Positions 12,301 through 19,963 of a DNA stretch of 64,000 nt are shown here, piece by piece (the stretch's first letter is position 1; every line of letters starts with the position of its first letter). Source of the DNA: Steromphala cineraria (taxonomy: Eukaryota; Mollusca; Gastropoda; Trochida; Trochidae); the NCBI GenBank assembly GCA_916613615.1, contig OU744728.1, forward strand, positions 27,793,450 to 27,857,449, in the 5' to 3' direction. The notes under the pieces are model-generated. The model saw only the letters and a program-made list of their open reading frames with translations, made no database searches and had not been told where the DNA came from. A program made the translations under genes and the position numbers.

Positions 12301-13570
12301 ATTCCTTCAATCGACCCGGAGGAACCCCGAACTTGGCCCAAGCCATTGATATAGTAAATATTTGTATGTTCACCTCGGAGAATGGTGATCGTCCAAGGGC
12401 AGATAACTACATGATCATTCTAACCGGAAGTGACGCATGTCTGAGTAAGAGCAGAGCTGCCGGTGCTGCTAACAGGTTCCAAGAGACAGGGGGTCGGATT
12501 TTCACTGTGGGGGTTAATTTGAGTAACACCGGTCATCTTGAAGCTATAACCTCGAAACCACTGGATGCCTACCAATATATTGTGTCCTCTGAAGCCGACT
12601 TTAGTATACTCCCAATGGCGATGAAGGCAACAATGAGTACGTACTTGTATTGCACATATGTTTTTTACATTTGTCGGTAATAATAGAAGTAATCAGATAA
12701 ATGAGAGATAGTTCATTGTTCTAAATTTTGAGAGATGATTTATCGTCCTGAAATATTCAATTTAGAAAAATTATGTTGAAGACCACGTTTTTCAACATTT
12801 AAAAAAAAAGCTCTATACCTAGACTCGTTATGTTTTGTTATAGGTCAGGGTGATGTTGCACAAACACTAGGGTGACTTAGGTTAATTAAAAACAGCTCTA
12901 TTATGTGTATACCTAGACTCGTAATGTTTTATCATGGGTCATTGTGGTGTTGCACAAACACTAGGGTGACTTTAGGTTACTATAGTAGCCTTGGTGATAA
13001 GTTAAAAGATGCACTAAGGTTAATCTTAGCGTTGAGTTTGTGCATCGACCCCTTGAGGTCAAATATGCATTGCCACGCAAACAAACGGATCTAATAAACG
13101 TTTTACTTTTTTGGCGGTCCACTTTGCGTTTAATATTTTGTTATATGTAAATGTTTACAACGTAGTCTTAATTTCCTTTCATATATATCATAAATACAGT
13201 TGTGATACTTTGAAATTTGTCTAAAAAAACCGTTTCGAAATATCTATTGAGTTAAATTATCAATAGAAAAGAAAAGTTCAAGTTTTAGACACTTCTGTTT
13301 GAAACATCAAACAACATATTAATTAATTGAGATTTCTGAATTTGATCTTCATGTCTTAATTCTCAGGTTAATAATGTGTGTTGTATGTTACGTTCCTTAT
13401 TCCGGTTTTGACTCTCTCTTGTAGGAAAACCACCTCTTGTGACGTCATCAAGCGACTATCAGCTCCAGCAAGTGCATCAAGCTGGGAGTCCTCAGTACAC
13501 TATGACAAACCGGAAGGGACCTATTGTAGTGTCCTTGAACCTTAACTTCACCTTGAACAATGCGCCTTAA
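1..13570 (+). CDS. Multi-VWA-domain protein, 3' part of gene (8 exons in window)
   Basis: Spliced gene running in from the left edge. Exons read here are 1-327 (partial VWA), 1416-1472 (linker), 5371-5946 (VWA), 7061-7117 (linker), 9620-10195 (VWA), 11582-11626 (linker), 12082-12636 (VWA) and 13425-13570 (terminal). Every junction is phase 1 with AG/GT borders, so the exons join into one frame ending at TAA 13568-13570. VWA domains are Rossmann-like folds that usually bind ligands through a metal site (MIDAS, DxSxS...T...D). They are common in collagen VI, matrilins and molluscan extracellular-matrix or byssal proteins. All four domains here have a degraded MIDAS. The 5' end and any signal peptide lie outside the window. 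An extracellular structural or adhesive role is inference. Confidence 0.85.
1416..1472 (+). CDS. Pro-rich interdomain linker exon, unit 0
   Basis: A 57-nt exon with phase 1 at both ends, preceded by a polypyrimidine/TACAG acceptor and followed by GTTTGA. It encodes a short hinge, QVISVPTPAPVSPTMKHRG, between two VWA domains. The same exon recurs at 7061-7117 with essentially one amino-acid change (Q to P). Its conservation inside otherwise drifting intron sequence supports it as coding. Confidence 0.72.
1887..3412 (+). mobile_element. 5'-truncated non-LTR retrotransposon 3' end, unit 0
   Basis: Translated fragments match the C-terminus of LINE reverse transcriptases: DIERVHLKACKTILGLK and YGECGRYPIQL near 1916-2015, then a cysteine/histidine block CKLCNPREIENEYHFVLN near 3095-3145. 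It ends in an A/T-rich tail with TTGAATTTAATTGAATTGAT. Several stops and frameshifts show it is dead. It is interrupted by the MITE at 2020-2644. The copy in unit 1 is at 7520-8450. Confidence 0.7.
2020..2644 (+). mobile_element. MITE with CAGCTGCGTATCTTAAG-type TIRs, TA target; copy 1
   Basis: 625 bp, beginning CAGCTGCATACCATAAGTTT and ending in the inverse (AAACTTAAGATACGCAGCTG), flanked by TA on both sides. Unit 1 of the segmental duplication has the empty site near 7660, which shows the element moved in after duplication and duplicated TA. Tc1/mariner-type target choice. No coding capacity. Two further copies lie at 25988-26614 and 49928-50545. Confidence 0.9.
4181..4899 (+). mobile_element. 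Foldback/TIR element with nested palindromes
   Basis: The left end (about 4181-4233) and right end (about 4846-4899) are inverted copies of an approximately 50-bp sequence including ATGTTTATCTCATCGAGTGA. Inside the left end is a near-perfect palindrome at about 4194-4335, and a smaller one at about 4506-4536. The interior at 4370-4690 repeats TGACGTCA-like motifs. A deleted derivative is in unit 1 at about 9234-9440. Confidence 0.7.
5371..5946 (+). CDS. VWA domain exon, unit 1
   Basis: A 576-nt (192-codon) phase-1/1 exon with acceptor ATCCTTTCAG and donor GTAAGA. The domain starts with the strand GKDIVFMFDGTADD. The canonical DxSxS of the MIDAS reads DGTAD here, the MIDAS threonine position reads GGRPNLARA (R instead of T), and the third acidic position reads LMTASEDS (A instead of D). 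Metal-dependent ligand binding is therefore unlikely. An open frame continues to TAG at 5967-5969 only by intron read-through. Confidence 0.88.
7061..7117 (+). CDS. Pro-rich interdomain linker exon, unit 1
   Basis: Duplicate of the 1416-1472 linker: same length, phase and splice sites (TTACAG acceptor, GTTTGA donor). It joins VWA unit 1 to VWA unit 2 and keeps the frame. Confidence 0.72.
7117..9619 (+). other. Intron of VWA unit 1, built of repeats
   Basis: No host exon seen. It contains a second copy of the interrupted TIR element (about 7362-8640), the embedded LINE 3' fragment (about 7520-8450, with ATCATGA on both sides as a possible target-site duplication) and the deleted foldback derivative (about 9234-9440). 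The LINE again shows RICKLCNLREIEDEYHFVLNCPVYDSL with frame breaks. Confidence 0.65.
9620..10195 (+). CDS. VWA domain exon, unit 2
   Basis: A 576-nt exon nearly identical to 5371-5946 in sequence, length, acceptor and donor. It has the same MIDAS losses (DGTAD, GGRPDLARA, LMTASEDS). Downstream of about 10,225 the sequence stops matching units 0 and 1, so this copy marks the 3' edge of the segmental duplication. Confidence 0.88.
10717..10842 (+). repeat. Short foldback sequence (AGATAAGACATGGTCCG ends)
   Basis: The left arm TAGATAAGACATGGTCCGT (from about 10723) is inverted at 10819-10837 (ACGGACCATGTCTTATCTA). The left arm and adjoining bases also occur singly in the VWA introns near 822 and 6423, so this is a small repeat family. 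Confidence 0.55.
11582..11626 (+). CDS. Interdomain linker exon before the last VWA
   Basis: A 45-nt exon (15 codons, phase 1/1) after a TTTATTTCAG acceptor and before GTATTG. It encodes KRSPSVQVTSPDWQ plus a split glycine codon. It occupies the position of the Pro-rich linkers but differs in sequence and length. The frame fits both neighbours exactly; the exon is short, so support is moderate. Confidence 0.6.
12082..12636 (+). CDS. VWA domain exon 3, divergent C-terminal domain
   Basis: A 555-nt exon (185 codons, phase 1/1) with acceptor CCCATAG and donor GTACGT. The domain opens with GKCGGSDVIFMLDGTVDP and contains GGTPNLAQAIDIV, which keeps the MIDAS threonine, then MIILTGSDAC and IFTVGVNLSN. 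The first motif (DGTVD) and the third acidic residue are still non-canonical. Clearly older than units 0-2, and not part of the recent duplication. Confidence 0.88.
12812..12981 (+). repeat. Direct duplication of about 75-95 bp
   Basis: The segment containing TATACCTAGACTCGT and GTTGCACAAACACTAGGGTG occurs twice, near 12,815-12,873 and 12,908-12,974, in the last intron of the VWA gene. Confidence 0.6.
13425..13570 (+). CDS. Terminal exon of the VWA gene
   Basis: Acceptor CTCTTGTAG. The phase-1 frame gives a 48-residue hydrophilic Gln/Ser-rich tail ending LNLNFTLNNAP and TAA at 13568-13570. No domain is recognised. The exact phase match with the preceding VWA exon, and a poly(A) signal 120 bp downstream, support it as the last exon. 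Confidence 0.72.
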
Positions 13571-13689
13571 CGTGAAGTCAACCTCTGTGATTCATTACTA
13601 TATGATTCATGTCTATATTCTTGGCTGAAAGGGCGATGTTGAATTATTATAATCAATATATGTCAAGTAGACTGAATTTTAGTCTCTGA

Positions 13690-13695
13690 AATAAA
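13690..13695 (+). promoter_or_regulatory. Poly(A) signal AATAAA of the VWA gene
   Basis: Canonical AATAAA about 120 bp after the TAA stop at 13570. It is the first such hexamer downstream of the terminal exon. Confidence 0.6.
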
Positions 13696-13847
13696 AAATG
13701 TCTAAAAAAAACAATTACGTAGTAATAAATAAATGAAGAAGCCTACTGAAGCTGTTCATTTCCTAAAACATTATCTGAAAAAGCAGTGAACTAGACTTGC
13801 TACTATAATGTTGACTTGCGTGGATCTTCTGATCTTGTTTCTGGGGC

Positions 13848-14277
13848 TTTAAAACCGCCAGACAAAAGAAAGTACACCCCACAGTTTATCAAATTTGTCT
13901 TATATCTAAGAGACATGTGATGTATTAAGTTATGTCACAATAACAGTAACACAAATTTGGATTTGTTTGAATAAAATAAGAGGTGTCGGGTTCATGTTTT
14001 GTTAAAATATATGCGTTTAAAGTAGGCAGGGGTAAGAAATAGAATTTACACTATTATGACCCTACCATGTTTACTATGTCTTCCTCATTGATGAATTTTT
14101 TGTGTTTAATCAAAATTAATTTTGAAAATTCATTAATTGAAAAAAAACTTAAAAGTACTTCTTGATTGATGATTTAACTGTTTTTCAAAATCAAAAACTC
14201 GAAATATTTGTAATTAAAAATGTTGCATATGATAAACTCAACTAAAGTGTGTACTTTCTTTCGACTGTCAGTTTAAA
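13848..14277 (+). mobile_element. Non-coding TIR element about 430 bp
   Basis: The left end TTTAAAACCGCCAGACAAAA, then GAAAGTACAC and AGTTTATCA, is mirrored by the right end (14,228-14,277). The inverted similarity extends about 45-50 bp with mismatches. It lies about 150 bp beyond the VWA poly(A) signal. No ORF. Confidence 0.6.
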
Positions 14278-14417
14278 CAGGCTACATGTCCAGTATCATT
14301 TGCTTGATAACGGTATCTGTCTCTACACTGAAACCTCGCATTCCTGAAATAAAGAAGTTGGAAACTCCATAAAACCCTTCCTTAACCCATCTAACAACGT
14401 CTAACTTCCTACCAAAG

Positions 14418-14450
14418 ATGACTGTTATTATCGCTTTCGTTGGCCTTTTG
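14418..14450 (+). CDS. Candidate first exon of a secreted protein (signal peptide only)
   Basis: ATG after CCAAAG encodes MTVIIAFVGLL and is followed directly by the strong donor GTAAGT at 14451. A short hydrophobic start interrupted by an intron is typical of secreted-protein genes. I could not find a convincing next exon on this strand before 16.7 kb, so this may be an orphan remnant of a duplicated gene or a chance match. Confidence 0.3.
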
Positions 14451-15096
14451 GTAAGTGCTTCATTTTGGTTATTTTATCACTACATGTGCTTTAATATTAT
14501 AACCGTCGAAGTTTAGGTATAACGTTTTGTTGATTTGATGTAAATACCATTATGAAATTAATGTTAACATTGATATATTATTGGCGTTTTAACACAGTTG
14601 ACAAAGGCTTTTCAAATTTCTTATCTGAACTGATTTTGAAAAATATGTTGAGGATATTGTTATGTACAAAGAAAATGTTTTAAAATAATATCTTTGGGGA
14701 AAAGTAATAAAAACACGAATTCAATTTTCCTTTTTTTCAAAGCATTTATTTACAAGCTATCGACTAATATAAATCAAATGTAGCCTATACAAATATTGAC
14801 TATATACAAATAGAAATGAGAAGGCAGATTTCTTGAATTAAAAAGTCCTTGAAGTAAATCAATTACACTTTTGTACAAACATACTCAAGTAAATTACTAG
14901 TAGTAAGCATTGTATCAGGAGGAAAGACGTGAAACAATGTAGTTGAGTGTGGCGGTGAAACCATCGGACGTTGCCTTGAAAAGCTTCACGTGCCTATAAT
15001 ACAATGCATAGTTTTACTTCAACTTTTCTGCTGTCAAAAGCTGTCAATTCTAAACGAATCCTTAACAAATACCACAGACTTGAACAGGGACCTTCA

Positions 15097-15452
15097 AGGG
15101 GCAGTAGCACGTTTTTTGATAATTTTTTATTTTAAATTTGTCACTGATAATTGTAAGTTAATGCTAAATGTGTTATCTCGACAGTGTCAAAAATCTCATT
15201 CCACAAGCCAATCCTCCATAGTCAGAGGACAAAGTATGAATATTCACATAAAATCCATTGGCGACCATTTTGTGTGAACACCTTTAATTAATTTTGTGTT
15301 AGAAAAGGGAATTGCATGGCTAAACTTTACGTTATATATTTGAAATATTACTGCTCCATTTACTTTAGATACATTGTTTTTCACATGGAAACATTGATTT
15401 TCATTTTCCTAACATCACCTGATATTCCCCCTTAAAACGTGCTACTGCCCCT
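15097..15452 (-). mobile_element. 356-bp TTAA MITE, copy A
   Basis: Ends are AGGGGCAGTAGCACG and its inverse CGTGCTACTGCCCCT, with TTCA (mutated TTAA) at 15093-15096 and TTAA at 15453-15456. Exactly 356 bp, as are copies B, D, E and G. It lies in the opposite orientation to copy D. No coding capacity. piggyBac-type TTAA target. Confidence 0.85.
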
Positions 15453-15522
15453 TTAATGTGATTGGATCTCTGGTTGTACATAAATGATAATTGCAGCGAA
15501 GTGATCCTGTTAGACTAACATT

Positions 15523-15806
15523 CATCCTCGATAATCCAGCGCTTTCGTTCCGATAAATCTACACTACAAGCCCTGGAAAACTTTATGAGGATTTACCTCG
15601 AACCAAATTTTCACCCTTTGCAATGACTCAGCAAAACGCTTACTTGATTAGTCGAGTTGTTTACGCAAGTAGTGTCTGCGTTTCGTTTCTGATTGGATAA
15701 ACTTGGATGCAAAGGGTGGTCTTTGGTTTGAGGTAAAACCTTGTAAAGTTTTCCAGGGCTTGTAGTGTAGATTTATCGGAACGAAAGAGCTGGATAATCG
15801 AGGATG
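15523..15806 (+). mobile_element. Mutator-like MITE with long TIRs and 10-bp target duplication
   Basis: 284 bp, made almost entirely of two inverted arms of about 110 bp (CATCCTCGATAATCCAGCGC and onward; the other arm ends CGAGGATG). It is flanked by the direct repeat GACTAACATT at 15513-15522 and 15807-15816. Long TIRs with a 9-10-bp target duplication fit the Mutator superfamily. That assignment is inferred from structure only. Confidence 0.8.
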
Positions 15807-16726
15807 GACTAACATTTAGTCTCAGATGTATTTTTTTTTTCAATATTGAAAATATTTTTAAACAATTCATATATTATTCATAAGTGGAGCCCAGAATATG
15901 CTTTAACTTTTGACTAAAGCTGTGTGATCTAGACTTTCTATACTTTAGTAGACTTGGTTGGTCGTCAATTGAATATTTATGCTTTAGGATCTGGATGACA
16001 GGCTCAGAACCTGTCAAATATATTCACAAAAAAACATATTTACAAAATTTAACTATCAAATATATATAACAACCCGACATACTGCATTAACAACGTATAA
16101 TAAAGTTACTCAATATTTTGGTTGACAAATCGAAATTAAAGAAACAGTACGACTTGGTGAAAACAAAGTTTCAGGGCTTGCTTACATATGTAAATTGATG
16201 ATGTTAATCTTCAACCAATTCAAGACCCTCGGCGCCATTTCAGCTTGTGACTTTAGAAAATACCCCTCTTGCAAATGTTCATTGATATATCTACATTTAA
16301 GTGACACAAATATTTTTCACAACATTTTCTTTGGCTTTTATCCTTGCATAAAACTATGTGTGTTACTTCAATCCAAACGTTACTTTTCCTTGTTATAAAT
16401 ATAAATTGATAGGCCTTTCAGACGATGCATACGTTAGGGTTATACGTATGCACCTATCTAACACTACAAACTCATAATTGTCCATTCTTGTTCAATACTT
16501 ATTCAAATTGACGTTTAAATATTTGCGTAAGTCATTGTATAGTGAATGACAGTGTCATTAAATGGAACCGATAAGCACCAACCAAGAAAAGACCATAATC
16601 TTCAATCAAACTCAACATTGCTCCCGTCTGACAATTGTTATTCCCACAACATGCTCAATGTCGCTTTAAGTCTAGCCCCCAACACTGTTGATAACTGTGC
16701 AAGGTTTATAACTTTCATTTTAGAAT

Positions 16727-19229
16727 TCATTCCTTAATCCCGTAGATCAGTGCTGGGATTTGCCCATGCGATACCCGTGTGCCGTTTACGCTTTGCCGAG
16801 AGTTCCGGTAGCTAAACATTATTCCATCTGACGAAATTACTTGTTTAGCGACACCTTCTCCCCTGGATGTTTTGGGACCCTCCATCACAACGGCAACAGT
16901 ATACCACATGTCAGCTATCAGTGTTCGCGTCTTTCTGAAAATCAAGTCAAAAACCGGCTCACTGGGGTCAGCATCAACGAAGCCGTTTTGTACAACAGCA
17001 CCCATGACATTGTCATCCTCTCCAAGATAGCACGTAACTTTGTAGGCGCACGCTTCCTTTGTTTGACACTGCCCGTATAACTGAAGTCCTAATAAAATCA
17101 CGTCTGTGTTGCATTTGAACGATATGGCGTCAGCATCCGTACCAACTTGCCAAGGGAGAATTGAATCCGTGAACTTGAAACGGTTTTGTGACGTTCTCCG
17201 ATGAATCTTTGTACGTTTCGGACGTCGAGGGAAATCGGTAAATGGCTTGATGTTTTCCGTCGGCGAAAGGACATATCCCAAAAGCTTAAATCGTTCGTCA
17301 TCGGACAGCAAACCGGAAGATTTAACATCAATCGCTAGGAATGAGTGATCCATTAATGGAAATCTCACTTTCGTAAGGATCGGCCCCAAAACAGATCTTT
17401 TGGAATCGGGAGTTACCTCCCTTCCTTCACGGAAAAGCTGCGCTTCTGCCCAATCGTTGACGGCAGCAAAAATAACATCTTCATTTGCAACAAGGTCATC
17501 AGATCCAATGATTTGTTCTACAAGACATGAACTCAGTTCGAGAAACCCAGATGACCTCAGTGAACTTTGACCTTCACCTTTAATCAAGGTCAAGGCTCTT
17601 TGGAACAAGTCCTCTTGGTCACTTCTGTAGGCGGCCTCAAGGACACAGCAAGCTCCTTCTATGGTAAGAGCTTTGTCCAGAAAATCCGTGCATTGGTCCA
17701 AAAGAGCGAAGACTCCATATTGTTTTGAAACACACATCAAGGGCGCAGCATTTCGGTTGTCGATATTGATTCTATCCGAATAGAGATACCTGAAATGTAT
17801 TTAATTTCAATAATTGGATATGTTAATTTTCCTCGTTTTTTTTAGTTCATATGTCACAAGCACATCGTTTCCATTAGGTCTAATAAAATGTATAACCCTC
17901 TGAAATCTTAATAACATAAGTCTATATTTCCCTCTAAAATCTAAATAATATAGGTGTAACAAAATGTAGTTCCTTCTAAAATCTAAATAATATAGGTCTA
18001 ACAAAATGTAGTTCCCTCTAAAATCTAAATAATAAGTCGGAAACCATTTATGAACATGCCTCTATATTCACTTCATTGTCTTCAGATTTTGTTAATCGAT
18101 TGTTATCATTAGTGCGAGTCGCGCTCGGTAAAATAAAATTTAGGCAAAAAAATATCATTGTGACGTCAGAACTGCTATCAATAGCATCATACGGGCAATG
18201 GACGTACACTGATAAAAACTAAATATCTTCCACGTGGATTAATTTTTAGTCATAGCAACATATAGATATATTTTTCATAGAAGGATTACTTCCAAATCAA
18301 GGTTCACGTTCGAAACCCAAAGATTTATTTTTTTGATAAAACGATGTTTACTTGAAGATGATTATTATTCGTGTTATTGGGTACATGTTGATTCATTTTT
18401 GTATAGTGAGTTTTGCGCTGCTTGGGCAATAGTTCAGCCATTACCATTACCATTTTGGTATAAAGCTTGTCGTATTTCAAGTTGGGCAAACGTTTGGTCT
18501 CCAGATAAGATTATTTCAAGACTCAACAGGAATACCAATACCAAAAAAAGGTTGCGTTAGAGGTTCTTCAAGGGGGTAGAAGCACGTTTTTAGAGGAAAT
18601 ATAACATGACAGGAAAATGAAAATAAGTCGTTTCAATTGAAAGACAATGTATTTAAACTAAATGGAACAGTTATAAATCAAATATATAATGGAACGTTCA
18701 GCCACGCCATTCTTTTTTCTTACACAAAATGAATTAAAGGTGTTCACACGAAAATGGCTGCCAGTGGATTTTATATGAATCTTTATGATTTGTTGTCTGA
18801 CTATGGATGATTGGTTTGTGTAATGAGTTTTTTTACACTAGCAGAGTAATATATTGAGCATTATCATACAGTTATCAGTGCAAAACTTAAAATATAAATT
18901 TCTGAAAAAACGTGTTACTGCCCCTTTTAAATTTTCACATACCGCAAAAACTGCTTGAATATATCAGGCTCTACTTCCGGAACTGCAACGTCATACTGGT
19001 CTATGGGTGACGCAAACAAAGCATGGAATACGCAGCTACGGCTGATCAGAATGTATCGATGAGCTTTAACTTCTCTGCTCTGCTTGCCACAGCGGAAAAT
19101 GACGTCACAAGCGTCTTCCATATCGAGCATGCGCAGATTACACTCAGCAATTGTTCGATAGGCTTGCCAGTTGTCAGCGTTTAGAAGTGGCATTGTCAAC
19201 TTTTCATCTTTGAACGGTGGGCTCTCCAT
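16727..19229 (-). CDS. BTB-BACK-PHR domain protein (BTBD3/BTBD6-like)
   Basis: Two exons: 19229-18943 (95 codons plus 2 nt, donor GTATGT) and 17789-16727 (acceptor ATTTCAG, stop TGA 16727-16729). They join as CG|G to give 449 residues with no frame break; human BTBD6 is of similar size. The BTB domain covers about residues 33-140 (DACDVIFRCG, EVKAHRYILISRSCVFHALF, FKQFLRYLYSD). BACK covers about 145-250 (NEDVIFAAVNDWAEAQ). PHR covers about 295-447 (FKFTDSILPWQVGTDADAIS, and ending GQIPALIYGIKE). Such proteins are adaptors for cullin-3 ubiquitin ligases, mostly cytoplasmic. The start ATG at 19229 gives a short N-terminus before BTB; further 5' UTR exons may exist. Part of a duplicated gene family in molluscs is plausible but not testable here. 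Confidence 0.9.
17876..18034 (+). repeat. Minisatellite, about 44-bp unit, in the BTB gene intron
   Basis: About 3.5 degenerate copies of a unit containing TAGTTCCCTCTAAAATCTAA and AATATAGGTCTAACAAAATG. It lies about 90 bp inside the intron from the exon 2 acceptor. Confidence 0.75.
18571..18926 (+). mobile_element. 356-bp TTAA MITE, copy B, in the BTB gene intron
   Basis: Begins AGGGGGTAGAAGCACG after TTCA (18567-18570), ends CGTGTTACTGCCCCTT before TTAA (18927-18930). It lies about 12 bp from the splice-donor dinucleotide of BTB exon 1 (18941-18942, minus strand). The exon and donor remain intact. Confidence 0.82.
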
Positions 19230-19868
19230 CTAAAACAAAACAAGGGAAAATAAATTTGTTTGAGTGTTTCTTTAAATCAGTAAGTGTGAAGTTGTACACT
19301 ATATTTGTTTAAATGAACTGTATCGAACTGTTTGCTGATATTGCATGCCTGTAACTCAAAAAATGGAAAATAAAAAAAAATAAAAATAAGTGTGCTCTCT
19401 TCATACAATGACTGTTCAGCTTAAAATTCTAATTATAACAATTGTTAATGATTACGGTTTAGATATAGCTAAACATCCCTTAAGTGATTAAAGATTTAAT
19501 GTCATGTATTTCCAAAAATGACATGACTCTAATCTGTCAGCTAGATAGCCTTATAATATCGAAGCCTAAGCAAATATATTGTATTATTTTTTGACAATTC
19601 CAATAGAGTTATTCAGCAATTAACATGACCCCTTCAAACGAATAAATTTCAAATAAAGTTTACTTTTTAATATATAAGGATAAACAATATAGAAACAAAG
19701 GTGGTATTTGTGTGTAATCTAACAAAAACAAAACAATGCAAAACCACTGCACATGATATGAGGTCATTTGAATACAATCGGAAATGTCAAGTGAATGTAT
19801 ATAGGTTATGAGAGTTTATGTATCCTCGTTGTTATCTTGGCGGAAGATGATTCTATTTCTAAAACGGT

Positions 19869-19963
19869 ACACTTTATGTTATATTCACCAACAAAAAAGT
19901 ACCTCACAAATGTTCTATATTTACGCATCCCAGTGATTATATCACTCACCGTAAAGTACTCTT
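19869..19963 (+). repeat. Direct repeat flanking the 3.4-kb element
   Basis: The stretch with TTCACCAACAAAAAAGTAC, CAAATGTTCTATATTTA and GTAAAGTACTC matches 23,485-23,572. A following stretch (TTTTCTTCCTGGAAGTT and onward) occurs at 23,410-23,480 and again at 23,583-23,640. This is a tandem duplication of about 165 bp, with the 3.4-kb element inserted in its first copy; the second copy shows the empty site. Confidence 0.7.

Noticed and set aside
14897..14985. Possible minus-strand terminal exon (about 25 codons after a TATAG acceptor)
   Set aside because: It reads well (VKLFKATSDGF and onward to a stop), but no upstream exon, domain or repeat support was found.
18333..18560. 75-codon plus-strand frame in the BTB intron
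   Set aside because: Antisense within an intron, Trp/Tyr-rich by base composition, no motif; probably chance.
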